Notes under the pieces: generated by a model | Databases searched by the model: none | What the model was told of the DNA's origin: nothing | What the model saw: only the letters and a program-made list of their open reading frames with translations | Made by a program: the position numbers and the translations under genes | Source: Nissolia schottii | Lineage: Eukaryota > Streptophyta > Magnoliopsida > Fabales > Fabaceae | Direction: 5' to 3' | Assembly: GCA_003254905.1 (NCBI GenBank) | Contig: QANU01085996.1 | Coordinates: forward strand, 124,001-188,000 | DNA length: 64,000 bases | In this document: positions 1 to 12,984 of the stretch, piece by piece | Layout of the letters: every line of letters starts with the position of its first letter | Position numbering within the stretch: the stretch's first letter is position 1

Positions 1-675
1 ATATAAATAATTTATTAATTTTAAGGTACTTGACAACGAATAAGGTGAGGAGATCATATTGAATATTTGATAATTTAGTCGCTCGTTGGTTTGATGGGTG
101 AACCAAGCGTGATTGCTCTTGTTTGTGTATATTTTATTTAATTGTTTGTGTTAGACTAGTGTGTTTAGATGTTTCATTATTGGAAGTTTGGATTTTTGTT
201 CTTGATGTTGGAAACTTTTTCTTGATCTATGAAGTTGCAATTTGGATTGATGTATGAATTTTTGTTTAAATATTAGATTGTTGTTTCAATTTGGATTTTA
301 ATTTTTAGTGATGTGAAGACCTATTAAGGCCTATTTAATATGTGTAAACATGTCATGGTAAATAGGTCATAATAAACATGTTACGATAAACAAGCTTGAA
401 AAATGAGATTTTTGGTTTGAAAAAAAAAAGGCTAGCTTGTCAGGGTCTACATCATACCAAACCTCTCAAACAGGTTAGGTCAAGTAAAAAAATAGACTCG
501 GAATATTAAATATCTAGCTTAACCTTTTCTCATCCCTATCAATCACATACTTTTAACCGATAAACATATTAGCCCAATAAATTTAACCCGATTTAACAAC
601 CCCATAATGCCGTAGCAATTTTGTAAATATTATGAAGGGTTGATTTGGTACCTATATTGTATCAATATCTTATAT
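1..675. other. Intergenic, with a degraded repeat
   Basis: No gene is seen. The stretch from about 300 to 536 has the look of an old non-autonomous DNA transposon of the hAT type (GGTC-rich short words such as 'ctattaaggcctatttaa' and an end reading 'ctcatcccta'). No target duplication was found, so this is only an impression. Confidence 0.25.
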
Positions 676-1965
676 CAGCTATGCTACACATACATCACAT
701 TTTCATACACCATACATACACTCGTATATAAATACGGTGGGTCCCATAAAATAACCACCCACCCCACTCTCACTCACTTGAGACTCGAGCGTCAACACAC
801 GCTCTGCACAAACTCGTTCGTTTCGTTTTCTCTCTTCACTCTTTTTGATCTCATTCTTCATTCCCTCTTTACTCTCCTCTTCAAGTTTACATGGTCTACT
901 TCATGACTGCTGTTTACATGATGTGTTCCTTCAATTGTGTGGTAATTTCCACTCTTGTTAACATCATGAGCTTCCTGGGCAGTTCTCGATGATGAGCCAA
1001 CCAACTTAGCTTGATTGTCAAATTCATGCATGGATTTAGATGAATCATGAATTGGCAACTTGAGAACAAATATCCTTTTGTTCAATGCATTCACATTAGT
1101 CTCAGTTAACTCTCAAGATTTCATGTCCTCTGATTCATGTTCACCAATATACCTATAGGTGTAAAGATTATGAATTTATTTATGTTTGAGTAAAATCTCA
1201 ATGTTGCAAATAAGTGCTTAATGTTTGTGCATAAAGTCATATAGTGTTTGTGCACATCGTCATATAATGTTTATGCACTAAAATTTGATATCATATTCTG
1301 TAAAAATACTTAACTATACATTAAGTAATATGCATATATGTAAAGTTTATGCATTAGAATGTATAAAAGTGAGTGTACACATCTATGTGAACTAATTTTT
1401 ATAAAGTTTGTGCACTAAAAATGTATAAAGATTGTGAACTTACTTATGTTTGAGTAAAATCACAGTGTTGTACACAAGTGCGTAATGTTTGTGCATAAGG
1501 TCATATAATGTTTGTGCTCATCGTCATATAATGTTTGTGCACTAAAATCTGATATTATATTCTGCAATATTACTTTGTGCACTCCAATCAGATATGATAT
1601 TCTGCAACATACACCCTTACCACCATTGTTAAAGATAGATCTCATTCATTTAAAAAAAAAACTAACATTTTATCATCTTAATTCCATTTTAATCAAATTT
1701 CATATGATAAGAGGATGAAGATGAGGAGGATGAGGAGGATGAGAAGGATGACGATGATGAGAGGATGACGATGATAAACATAACAGAACAAGGATGAAAG
1801 GATGAAGACGATGAGTGAAAACGATGACGAGAATGAGTTTGAGATTGGGCGCGTTGTGTATAATTTTAGAAACTGTACGTTATACGTATAATGATCATTA
1901 ATTGTGTATAATTGAATAGTGTATGTACGGGTGTATGCAATTTGGGTGTACACAGAGTATTTCTG
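676..1965. mobile_element. Mutator-like non-autonomous element, 1.29 kb, 9-bp target duplication
   Basis: The element is bounded by a perfect 9-bp direct repeat, ATCTTATAT, at 667-675 and 1966-1974. Its ends are imperfect inverted repeats beginning CAG and sharing TACATC/TACACC and CATACACC-type words over about 45 bp. A 9-bp duplication is typical of Mutator (MULE) elements. No transposase is seen. Inside are a roughly 150-bp direct repeat (about 1158-1302 and 1420-1562), an imperfect GAT/GAG run (1713-1835) and a less AT-rich block at about 735-1140 that may be captured host DNA. A 227-bp relative lies at 47086-47312. The boundary and target duplication are seen directly; the superfamily is inferred. 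Confidence 0.75.
1713..1835. repeat. Imperfect GAT/GAG trinucleotide-rich tract
   Basis: This purine-rich run is built from gat, gag and gac triplets inside the Mutator-like element. It is not part of any credible reading frame. Confidence 0.6.
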
Positions 1966-1974
1966 ATCTTATAT

Positions 1975-2833
1975 AACACATTTAATTACGAAACCACTGC
2001 TATTTTTATAATTTTTATTTTGAAAAAAATAGAACATGAGACTCAATATCAGGCTCTAGCTCTAAATAGATTTTGATACCAATAAAAAAGATGAGGTATC
2101 AAAAAAAAGCTTTCTATTAAACACTGAGACATATTCATCTATAGACGAAGCTTTGGTATGATGGCAAAGATGATGCCTCGTGAATTATGCATCGAGGGTC
2201 CAATCCCTGAACCGATAACAATTCACAAAAATATCAATACAATACGCGAAAATATAAATAAGACAATTTTTCAATGGTAAAATCGCATCACAAAAATTTC
2301 AAGTAGAGTTTGGTTCCTAAAAAGAACGAAGTACCCTTTTTTATTTTTATCTTAAAAATTATCGTAGAAAATGACATTTGAATAGATCTATATGTCACAA
2401 TCACAAATTTGAATATGTTGACTAATTTGAGTTATAATCACAAATTATTTGCCCAAGAGTGATGGAAAGTGTGCTCAAGTTGGCCACTCGTTCTATTCAA
2501 ACATGTCAAAATCTGTTACAATATTTCTATCTACATTAGATACTCCCCAAGTTTCATCTTGATTTACATATAACTCTACACTCGCCTTTAACTAAGGCGC
2601 TGCATCTTTATGAATTAAATTGCTATTATAACTAACAAAGCATCCCCCTCCTATGACATTATGCCCATAATCGTCAGTAGGGGAAATTCCAGAATAGGCA
2701 TAAGTCTAACACCCCATCTTTAACTACACTTATAACAAAAATGATAAACTTCTCAATGTGTCCAAATATGAAATGATAAACTCGCACTTATACAAAAATT
2801 TTATCTAATTCTCTATTATTACATTGTGACATT
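1975..2833. other. Intergenic, 3' side of the YSL gene
   Basis: No gene is seen. The part nearest 2833 should include the YSL 3' untranslated region, because the YSL stop codon lies at 2834-2836 on the minus strand. Confidence 0.4.
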
Positions 2834-5670
2834 CTACCTTGTTGGGAAGAAGCTCATGCAGATTGGGGGCCTAACCCCAAACAATGCAAGAAGGGATGAA
2901 GGCAGAATCCACAATCCATCTCCACAAATCAAGCCAGAAGCAACTGCAGGAACCATCAATCTCGCCTCTTCACTTTTCAATGTGTGCCATGCATACACAA
3001 TCAAGCTACCGACACACATGTCGATCGCAAAGTATCCACCAACAAGGAAAGGTACAGCCATTGCCATTGGAAGTGGAACAAATCTTCCAACCCTCTCGGG
3101 GGAAAGGTCTCTAACCAAGTTGGCTGCTATGGCGAATGCGAAGAAGCCATAACATAGCTGCAAGCAATGGTGGGGGAGGGCGGAAACGCCTTCCACGCCA
3201 AGAATCGCCATGTTTCTGTATATGATGGCATACGGGGCCTTGTAATCACCATCCGGGTTCCCTACATCAAAGGCCTTGTAGAAAAGGAAGAATGTGAGAG
3301 GAGCAACAACACAGCCTATTGCTGTACCGATTGCTTGGCTTAGAAGCATCGATCGCGGGGAAGTGAAGGTGAGATGGCCAGTCTTGAAATCATGCATCAG
3401 ATCAGAGGAAATGGAAACAATGGATTTAATCAAGCCACACCCCACGAGTCCAGCAACTACGCCGTCACTCTTTCCAGCCAAGGCTGCGATCACAAAGAGA
3501 GCCACTTTCCCATAGTTATAGGCCATGTTCATGTCAGTTAAGCCTGCACCATAAGCATTGCAGAAGCCGAGAGAGGGGGCCAGAACATAGGCAACCACCA
3601 CAAAATACCACTTCAACTGGGGGAACATCAAAGGGATCACAATGATGGAAATGACCGAGAAAAATATGTACCCTGCACATGCTAACCATATAGGAATGCT
3701 TTCTCTTACAAATACTTCATTCCTTCTAAGATCATCAAGAGGCAGCTGCTTCCGGTTATCTGAATCTGTGGTGACAAAGAATTATTAGATTACAGAAACA
3801 AATATGAGTGATTGATATCATAAACCACCATTCAGATTAGGTGACTCACTTCTGGTTGGCTAAACAACAAATACAAGCTTTAGTAATCATACATAAGTAA
3901 GAGTCTATATTACATGCAGAGACACGAAAAGAGGTGTTAGTATATGTTTATTTAGAATGCTTACTTGTATTAAGATTCTTCTTTTTCATGCTCACAACTA
4001 TATTTGCGGCTGTGAAATAGAGAATTTTGATAAAATTGTACAGTCCATCACCGAGGATCAAGGCAATCGAAATAAAAACCTGCGGCAAGGAGAAAAGAGG
4101 AAAGAAAATTCAAGCCTTGAAATTGAAAGAACTTAAATCAAACAACACAGCTTTGATGGAGTCCTTCAATTCTAGCTAAATTTAGACCTTGTAACCATTA
4201 AGACTCTTCATGCTGCTTTCTGGTATAGTTGCCGGGAACCATTCTCCCTTTAGTCCTCTGATCAATGGCCACATAATGCCCCATGAAACCACAGCGCCGA
4301 GAAGCAATGACAAATTTACAAGATGGGAACAAATCATTCCTGCTCCAACATAAGTCATGCTGAAATCGAAGTAAAATCTGCCAAATTCAAGGTGCTTTAA
4401 TCAATGACTATGGATATATTAGACTTCTACTAAGAGAAGAAAGATGAAGAAACACACGAGTTTTTCCAGGCTTTCAATCCAAAAGTAGGAAACTGAACGA
4501 ATCCGCATTGATCTCCACCCACATAGAACCATTGAAAGAAGGCCCAAAAGAAACTCATTGAGAAGGATCTCATGAAACCACGAACCTGCTTCCTGCAAAA
4601 GAAGTTGAACTAGTTTTAGCTTTTATACAGATTCGCCTTGGTTTTAACTAGAAATACCACAAAACTAAAACAAGAACAGAATCATACTTGGCCATCGCAT
4701 CTCCTTTAGGAGTATGGAACCCGTTTATAAGAACAGCAGTAGCAGTTCCACTAGGATAAGTCAATTTGTAATCTATAATCATGATCTGTCAAATAACAAA
4801 AGTTTCATCAGCAACACCATTCAGCTCACGCTTGAACCAAGTCATTCTGGAATTGAGATGATCATCACTTCTTCTACCGTAAACTACTAAACCAACAAAC
4901 TTGGAGAATAGCAGCTTCTGAATAACCAAATGTATCCAATGAATAGTAACAAAAAAAACCATAGAGTTCAATACTATTAATAAGAAACACCTTTCTTATG
5001 GGGACCAAAGCCAATAAGCCAACGAAGCTGGAAACAAAGAGAAAGGCTGTCATCCAACCAATTCCAGGCTCCTTGGTGCTTCCAGGATTATTCCCTTCTG
5101 TATCAACCCCGGCTTCCTCATATGTCCTCCTATTCAATCCCAATAGATAGGACCCGAAACCGCCTACAATCACACGAGTAAACTTCAACAAACTACACAC
5201 CCAAGCACCATCATTCACACAAATACTAGTGAAATGGTAAATTTAACCTCATACAGCAAACATCATATAAATTGCATAAAAAGAGACTGACCTCCTACCG
5301 CGATGCTATAGCAAGCGACCGCACAAGTTTGGATCACGGTATTCTCCTGCCGAGTGAAAGGCGTTGAAACAATCTTGGCCTTGGAGAGAAGCTTAGTCCA
5401 AGTCCTAATGAACACGAATCCAAGGAGAGCAGCCGAGACATTGAGGTTGGGGACTAGGCCGGTTGTGAGGTTCAGCTTCATCACAATCACACTGTAAATG
5501 ATTCCAATCAGAAAACTTGCAATTAGCCCCCGGATTGTGATCTGGCTTCCCCATGGAGCTATTCTGGCAACGTTGTCCGGCACCACCGGAGCCTCTTCAA
5601 TGTCCTCCTCTCTGCTGAAACTCTCAGCCTCTTTGAATTCTTCACTGGTTATACTGTTACTACCACCCAT
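2834..5670 (-). CDS. YSL3: Yellow stripe-like metal-nicotianamine transporter, YSL1/2/3 clade
   Basis: This is an oligopeptide-transporter (OPT) family membrane protein. The family moves Fe(II), Cu, Zn and Mn complexes of nicotianamine across the plasma membrane, typically around the vasculature. Seven coding exons join in phase: 5292-5670, 4991-5163, 4688-4785, 4458-4592, 4188-4377, 3965-4079 and 2834-3765. They give 673 residues, and I remember AtYSL3 as 675. After an acidic N-terminus come the hydrophobic blocks of the family, with hallmark stretches [57 protein letters not shown] and [14 protein letters not shown]. The first ATG gives MGGSNS; an upstream TTG was rejected as a start. No damage is seen. 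A leader intron of about 410 bp (6104 to 5695, GT-AG) is possible. The clade is firm; the exact paralogue (YSL1, 2 or 3) is less so. Confidence 0.95.
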
Positions 5671-5694
5671 TTGATTCGTCAAACCCTCTCAGCT

Positions 5695-6258
5695 CTAGAG
5701 TGAATCAAGCATCACAGAAAATGGAAAAAAAAACAAGTAAACAAACAATATTCAATGATTGTTTTTAGTACATTCAGCTCTCATAACACTTCATTTGGTA
5801 TCTCTCTACTTAAAAAAACCATCAAGGTTACAAACAGACAATTTGTGAACCAATCAGAAAACAGGACTATAAATTATGCAACTACTAATAGAATATGCCA
5901 GCCACTGTACAATTGAAAATGAAAAAAATATATATATTAAATAAAGAATTTTTTTTTAAAAAAAAAATCTAAGAAGATAAATGGTTGGTTGGAGCAGAGA
6001 GAAACGGGAAAAAAGGAATTAGAATTTAGAATCCGATCCTAGAATGGGAAGAAGTAAAAAAAATGAGAGATTTGATTGCCCCCCAAAAATAACAGACATC
6101 TCACCCCGAATTCGTGATTGAAAAGAAAAATCGAATCTTTGAGAGAATGAACCAAAGGCTTTCAATTCTTCAGAGTGATGGGAAGAATTGTATTCTCCAC
6201 TTCCACTGGGCGAGAAATGATCATCAAGGAGGTAATATTGAGCCACCTCTTCCTCCAA
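5695..6258 (-). promoter_or_regulatory. Possible YSL leader exon and leader intron
   Basis: On the minus strand a well-formed donor (G|GTGAGA at 6105/6104) and a pyrimidine-rich acceptor (CTCTAG at 5695) frame a 410-bp intron just before the YSL ATG. The sequence upstream of the donor (6105-6258) is more balanced in composition and has no in-frame ATG, as expected of a 5' untranslated exon. This is inference; transcript reads would decide it. Confidence 0.3.
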
Positions 6259-7658
6259 CCTAGAAAAAAAGAAAAAACCAAACCAGAACAGAACAGAGCA
6301 GAGGAGGGGTCCTTGAAGAGAGAGCGTTTAATGAAAATGCAGAAGAGGGGGTGAGAATCCCAAAAATCTCAGGAGGTAGTAAGGTTTTAAGATATTGAAA
6401 TAAATCAACAGCAGAATCAAGACGGGGTTAGGAATAAATCGCAGGAAAATGCGGTATTTATTGTCGTTGCAACCGAATGTTTGCTTTAACCAAAAAAAAG
6501 ATAAAAATCAGCCAACAAATTCACCTTGCTGCTTGTAGTACAACGTGGATGTGTGGTGGTACTACAAAACCATTAAGGTAGTCATGATTTTTGTACTACA
6601 CACTTGTTATAAAGTGTTGACATTTTTGTTAAGGTTTGCCTATTTGTTAGGCTGTGGAATTTCCGCAATGAAAAAAATAAAACAAAAAAGAAATCCATGG
6701 CGTTGACTCAGAGAGAGAGAGAGAGTACGATGGGTGAAGTGGTAGGAGAAAATAAACAAGGTCCGCTAAAATTGGTTGCTCTCTTCACTAACTTCTTAGC
6801 TTTTAAAGTTAAATGAATGTGAGCGTGTGTGTGTTGTTATGCTGCCTTGAATGGGGGAGAGAGTAAAGAGAGGCGTGTGCCGAAAACATGGGCGAATAAT
6901 GGAACGTGGGAAGGGAAGAGGTGGAATGTGGTGGTGGGAGGGAGGAAGACACATTCACACTCCCTCTCCCTCTCCCTCTCTGAAAAGTCAACCAACCATA
7001 ACACTCGTGCAAAATTACGACTTAGGACATAGATAGATGAAATTATCATCATGAAGGGGCAAGCAAGGGGATGAGATCAAGGGAGTAGGGTCCACGAGGT
7101 ACTTTGGTGTATTATATCATTATTAATTATTAATTTTAAATATTATGATTATTTTTAAAATATTTTAAATCAAAATTAATGGTTAATAATATTTTTAAAA
7201 TATACATTAAATATGTTTTATAGGGCTTTCAAGTGCGTAGTTCACCAAAAAAAAATTGAGTGATAATTGAGGTTAACTTTATCTTTTGTCTTGACATAGA
7301 TAGATAATACAAGGACATATAAATATTTTCAAAAAAAATAATAAAGATAGAAACCAAAAATAATATATGTGTTTATGAGTTGAATTTAGAAAAAAAAATT
7401 GAAAAGCTCAGTTATGATTAAATTTTTTTAAGACTTTTTTTTTTAAAAAAAAATTAACTTGTGAATACACCTTTAAAGATTGTTAAGGATAATTTTTTTT
7501 TCCATGTTGTCTTAGAAAAATATTGTGACACTCCTCCCATTTTATATCCGTTCAAGAATTTCTGGAGGTTGACATGCTCGGATACTCCATCCACCCAAAG
7601 GAGTAAGCCAAAGAACCACGCCACCACGGGTCAGTAACAGCAACATGAACATGGCGTA

Positions 7659-7685
7659 GGGGTAGGGGTAGGGGTAGGGGTAGGG
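7659..7685 (+). repeat. GGGGTA repeat, G-quadruplex-type motif
   Basis: Four GGGG runs and one GGG run are separated by TA spacers (7659-7662, 7665-7668, 7671-7674, 7677-7680, 7683-7685). Two-base loops fit a stable intramolecular G-quadruplex. The unit is not the plant telomere unit TTTAGGG. Confidence 0.85.
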
Positions 7686-8344
7686 TAGTCCTCTTGCTTC
7701 TTGCTTTACCTATTTCTTTTTTATTTCTAAGAAGGTGTCCGTAGGAAACGAGTAATCCCATTTTTAGATTTAGAAATCACTCAAGTGAATATTAGCTCAT
7801 TTGAATTAGCGGGTAAATTTTATTTTTTTTAAATAATAAGTGTTAAAATATAATTTAATAAAAATATTTTTTAAAATAAAATAAAATATCACATTTTAAA
7901 AAAAATTAAAATGTTTCACTTATAAAAAAAAAAAAAGTAAAGAGAAATGTGAAACGGTTAATGTAAACTAAATTTCTCTTAAAAATAATTATACTCACAA
8001 ATATAATTAAAATAAATAATTTTTTTAAACTATTCTAAACTAGCCCTATGTCTCTTTTCACAAAATTTTCTTTATACATATGGTTAAAAACCAAACATGT
8101 GATCAAATGTTTAAGAAACATAACTATCTATCAAGTGTAATAAGCTTTGTTTGTATTGTTTTGCGTTTGTCTCTTTATCACACTTCAGCCGTGAAAGTTG
8201 GTAGTATATCTCTTAGTTCGAAAACTTTGACTCGAATAATTCTTATATCCATCATGGTGGAAATGTATTCATGTATCATATTGTATATATGTCATTGGCT
8301 ATTTTTTCCCTCCATCACTTTATCTTTTTTCAATAAATAATCAA

Positions 8345-8346
<2 letters not shown>

Positions 8347-8379
<33 letters not shown>
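8347..8379. repeat. (AT)n microsatellite
   Basis: Uninterrupted AT dinucleotide run in intergenic DNA. Confidence 0.95.
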
Positions 8380-8385
<6 letters not shown>

Positions 8386-9086
8386 GATGCATAAATCCAT
8401 TTACTATATAGTGTAGGAAAGAATGACTCATTTAACTTAATCTTCGCCTCACTTCCTTTGAGATCACTTAAAAAATGAGTACATTCATAATCTGCACACC
8501 AAGATCCATATGTTGCGTCAATTTGGTTATTTCAAACCATCTCAAATTTAACCCAAAAAATGGCCACTGGATACCCAATCCAACAAGGTAGTGTGTGTTT
8601 GAGAACTCCCACAAACAAACTATTTTCAGTAAAAAAAAGTTGTTTTGGAAAATCAAGTACGTTTGAGAAACTAATGTCAAATAAGCAACAACATTTTAGG
8701 GATAAATTTAAGTTATTTTAAGAAAATAATTTTAAACAATCTTTTGGACATTTTCAGTATAAAAGTTGTTTTGAATAGTATGCAAAATATGATATAATTA
8801 TTAAATTAATCCTAACTATCAAATCTTGTATATTATAATTATTTCATATATATGTTTTTTAGTAATTTATCATGTAAAAATGATTTTTTTATATCATATA
8901 AATAAGATAGATTATCTTAAAATCACTTTTTAGTTAAAATATCCAAACATAAACTGATTCTCATATAATCAATTATATTAAAAAAGTGATTATTAAAATA
9001 AAAAAAAATTAATATAAATTTGATTTTGCAACTTTTCCACACACGTAATCCCCCACATTGATGAAAAGAAACATATATACTCCGAC

Positions 9087-9794
9087 TAGGGATGGCAATC
9101 GGTTGAGTTTGGTTCGAGCAGTATTCTCCCCATATCCAATATCCATTGTAGGTAGAAATTTTTTCTCAAATCCAATCATCCACCTTGGGTATAAATTCTC
9201 TGTCATTCTCATGTCTACCGAATATCCATGTCCTCATAAGTATTCACGGATTTTAAAAGTATTATTTCCAATAATAAAAATGACAAAATAATAATAATAA
9301 TAATAATAAATATTCACCCAATAAAACCTTAAAATGTCATCATAATCATCATATGAAAAACAGTACAACAACAAGAATAGTTGATGTAGTGTGGGCAGCA
9401 ACAAAAGAATGAGAGGGGATGGAGGTTGGGCATGGGTAACGAGCTTGGGAAAAGAAAATGGGAAAATTAGGTTAGATAAAAGAATCTTATTATTTATTTA
9501 TTTTGTCATATCTAAAGAGTAAATTTAGAGATTTTAGAGTAAGCTTTATTTTAAGTAATTTATATATTTTTGTCGGTATTTTCTTATTATATTAATTACA
9601 AATAATATAATAAATATAAAATTACTTGATTACTCTCAAGTTTCGATAACTACCAGATTTGATAGCATGATTTCATATCCATCTCAGTTTTATCTTCAGT
9701 CAAAATTTTGTTCTCATCTCGATCCCCACAAAAATCCATCATTGGATATATTTATAAATATCCATGCGATGGAATATTCATGGTCATCCTTATA
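9087..9794. mobile_element. Probable degraded hAT-like non-autonomous element
   Basis: One end reads TAGGGATGGCAAT and the other, on the opposite strand, TAAGGATGACCAT (10 of 13 match). Both sub-ends are rich in 'atatccat' words, which is common for plant hAT-type miniature elements. No 8-bp target duplication was found at these limits, so the borders and family are tentative. An (AAT)n run lies inside at 9288-9309. Confidence 0.4.
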
Positions 9795-11290
9795 GCAGGC
9801 TGAGTCGTGCTTTAGTCATAGGTATGTAGGATTTGTGGATGAATCTGCCAATCGGATCTCCAAATACCCGTTGGATATTTTTGTAACAAACCCGGTTCGA
9901 TCAGCAAGGGAGTGACTCGTCCTCCAACAACAGAATAAGAAAGAAAGGAAGAAAGAGAGAGATGTAGTACAAGTACTATACCAATTTTCGCTCTTCCTTC
10001 CTCTTGTTGCAACCACTGCCACCTACTTCTTTCTGTTTTTGTTTTTAATCAAAATTACCCTATACACAATGATAATGTATCATATTACTTAATTTTTTTT
10101 CTTATGAGTTGCCAAATGTGATTTTTTTATTATTCATTTTTGTATTGTTTATGTAATGTATAAAACTTATTTTCACATTTGACATACCAATAAATCCAAT
10201 TAAGTAGATCAATTTTCACATTTCATTAGAACTTAATTTTAATAAAATAATCGAGTAAACCCTCTCATATTGTCCCAGCACAAAATTTGTTCCTCAAAGA
10301 AAAATATAAGATAAATTGGTCTTTAATTGTTGAATCAAAAATGAAATTGAATTATTTTATCTTATTTTTATCGTCATTAAGAATTTATGTGAACTATTTT
10401 TTATTTTTTGATTTCTTATAAGGTGTTTGCTATCATCAACGACTAATCTCTTTTAAGACTTGAAAATTATCGAAGTGGATATATCTTTTTTAATAAAGTC
10501 TTCTCCATGCACATCACTATACATTAAACCTCTAATTAAATATTTAAAAATTTTAATTATTTATTAACTGTATTAAACATTGTTTAAGAAACGATAATAA
10601 ATAATGAATGGGGGAGTGGTAGATATCGTACGCTTTTAATAGTGAAGGATCAAGGGTGTATTTTTTCCTAGGAACTAATTTGTACATGTTAATTTGTAAC
10701 AGGGACCACACTAGAGATTACCCTAAATAACCACTCTTCTGTTTGTTTTGGGCCTTAGCCCTAAGGCCTCACTCCATCATAAAAAAAGACTTGAAAAACT
10801 AATTTTATATTTAAATGGAAGTAAACTACTGTTAAACTAGCATTTTATGTTATATTCCAATGGAAAATTATAAAAACTAGATGAGTAACCCGGATTCTTG
10901 ATATTAACAATCAATAGAGAAAGAGTTAGGTATAGTTCGACATCTTTTTACGTGAAAAAAGCACGGCCAAAAATCTAATTGTGATTATTTTACGCTTTTA
11001 TAAAAAAAAATGAAAAAGGAAAATAATAACTGAACGTAAAATAAATGGTTTAAATTTGTCGTACATCTGATCGTGTAAGCTGCATTCTAGCATTTCTCGT
11101 ATGAAACTTTTATGCTTTCTTAAAATCAAAATGTAAATGAAAAAATCATTACTAATTCCAATATCATATTGAGTTATACTATTCGTACATGGTCAAATGA
11201 AGACGCACTTGCGGTTGAGCCGCGGTTGAGTAATTCCTCATTGCCCCCAATAAAAATGAACATGCACTTATTTTTTTATATACATTTTTT

Positions 11291-11292
<2 letters not shown>

Positions 11293-11327
<35 letters not shown>
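11293..11327. repeat. (AT)n microsatellite
   Basis: Uninterrupted AT run in intergenic DNA. Confidence 0.95.
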
Positions 11328-11333
<6 letters not shown>

Positions 11334-12020
11334 CTATACTGAAAGAGATTATTACCTATAGTGAGATGAATGAATATTAGTTATTAAATCTTATATGAAT
11401 TATTAAGATGATAAATTATGAGGATGTCACATAATCACTTAAAAAATCATATAATTTTTATATCTTAATTTTAATCATTTATCTAAGATATAATTGTCAA
11501 GATTCATTCATCTCACTCTTATATATCATAACCTCTCACACTAAAGTCTCACACACACATATATATGATAAACTTGCAATAACCCCTCTCACTATAAATA
11601 TAATTATGTATATGATAAACTTGAATGAGGTTGAGAATCTTGAGGTACATGGAATATTATTTATTTTTTAGTGCATACTTTTATGTTATGTTTCGTTACA
11701 TGTGTCTATTAACGGTTTATATTGGAATCTGACTAAAGGAATTGTTAAGGCGCACGAGTTGTAACCAAACTGTTTTATGATATGATAGCATGTTCTTTCA
11801 AAATTTTAATCTAACTGATATTAACTTTAAGATTATATTTAGTAACAGAACCAATCATATTGACATTTTTCACTTAAAAAAATCATATTGATATTTTTAA
11901 ATTGATTGCAGAATTATAATTTTAATTATATATATATATATTATACCAAACACAAAAATTATAATTAAGAGATCCGATTTTAATTTCAAGATGTAATCCT
12001 ATTCTCAATATGCATACTTA

Positions 12021-12105
12021 CACTACAAGTAAAAAGATGTTTTGCGGCGATTTTATTTAGGTTTTGCGGTATATATTCTCACTGTAATTTGTCATGCGGT
12101 AATAC
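12021..12105 (+). mobile_element. Solo CACTA (En/Spm-type) terminus
   Basis: The sequence CACTACAAGTAAAAA matches the usual plant CACTA terminus (CACTACAAGAAAA). It is followed by short sub-terminal words 'ttttgcgg', present twice, and 'atgcggtaa'. No matching TTGTAGTG end was found elsewhere in the window, so it is a fragment or chance similarity. Confidence 0.4.
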
Positions 12106-12984
12106 ATACTTTCAAAATTTTATAAATGAATAAAGACCCAAAGAAATTTATACACAAATAAACAAAGAAAAATTATAGATAAAATAAATATGTAATCATA
12201 CTTTTATATAAGCGTTAACAATTCTTTTGCTGGAAATAAAAGTATTTATTAATACGTTGTATCCTATAAAATGTTTAATAATTTATTTATTTATGTTACT
12301 TGGCGATTTATTAAGATCAGAAGATATATAGTATTCTTTAATAAAAATTCATAATCAGTCTTGTTTGTGCAAAATCTTTTTTCCTTTTATTTAACCAGGT
12401 GCATTTCCTATTTGTCAATTGAATGGAACATCACTCAAACAAACCGTCCACTCTCCCTTGGCCCTTATCGCAGCATATATCTATGGGCTATATATATAGA
12501 GAGAGAGAGACACACACACACAAAGTTTGCCATCTAGTTGCCTTTACCTTGGATGATTCGGATGATAATTATTATCAGAATATTTGAATATATACTAATA
12601 GTTTGAGATTTCTTATCAGCCTATAAAGTAAGTAACGAATAAAACAACATAGGGGCCATCATCGTCCATGAAAGGGATCCATTACTTGTTATTGGAGGTG
12701 GTAATATGCTATCAGTCACTTTGCTCCAATAATATAGAAAATCTTTGTTAATTTATTCAAACAACAGTTGAAGGTTCAGAGTTCATACATCAAAGATAGC
12801 ATGCTATATGAAAGTGTCCAAAAAATTGCAAGTTTTCTAATTATATATATAGGTTTGTTTTTAATTTCAATGATATCTATCTATATCTTTGTTTATTCAA
12901 CAGTAGAAGGTTAGTAGATAAAAGATTGCTAGATAGACTGTACAATAAATTGTTCCACTATAAAAGCGTCTGGAAAGTGCCGCT

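Larger units (their letters stand above)
6259..9086. other. Intergenic, YSL upstream region and AT-rich DNA
   Basis: No gene is seen. It contains a GA run near 6710-6725, a CT-rich block near 6960-6980 followed by a W-box-like GTCAACC, a G-quadruplex-type repeat (7659-7685), an (AT)n tract (8347-8379) and poly-A/T-rich DNA. At about 8590-8960 are words such as 'gtgtttgagaactcccac' and 'atccaaacataaact', typical of old miniature transposons. Confidence 0.4.
9795..12984. other. Intergenic, AT-rich
   Basis: No gene is seen. It contains an (AT)n tract at 11293-11327, a short direct repeat of gcggttgag near 11212-11230, a CACTA-type end at 12021, and GA/CA microsatellites near 12498-12522. Confidence 0.4.

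Noticed and set aside
2180-2225. Possible tRNA-like or primer-site sequence
   Set aside because: The phrase 'gggtccaatccctgaacc' is only loosely tRNA-like and no cloverleaf can be drawn.
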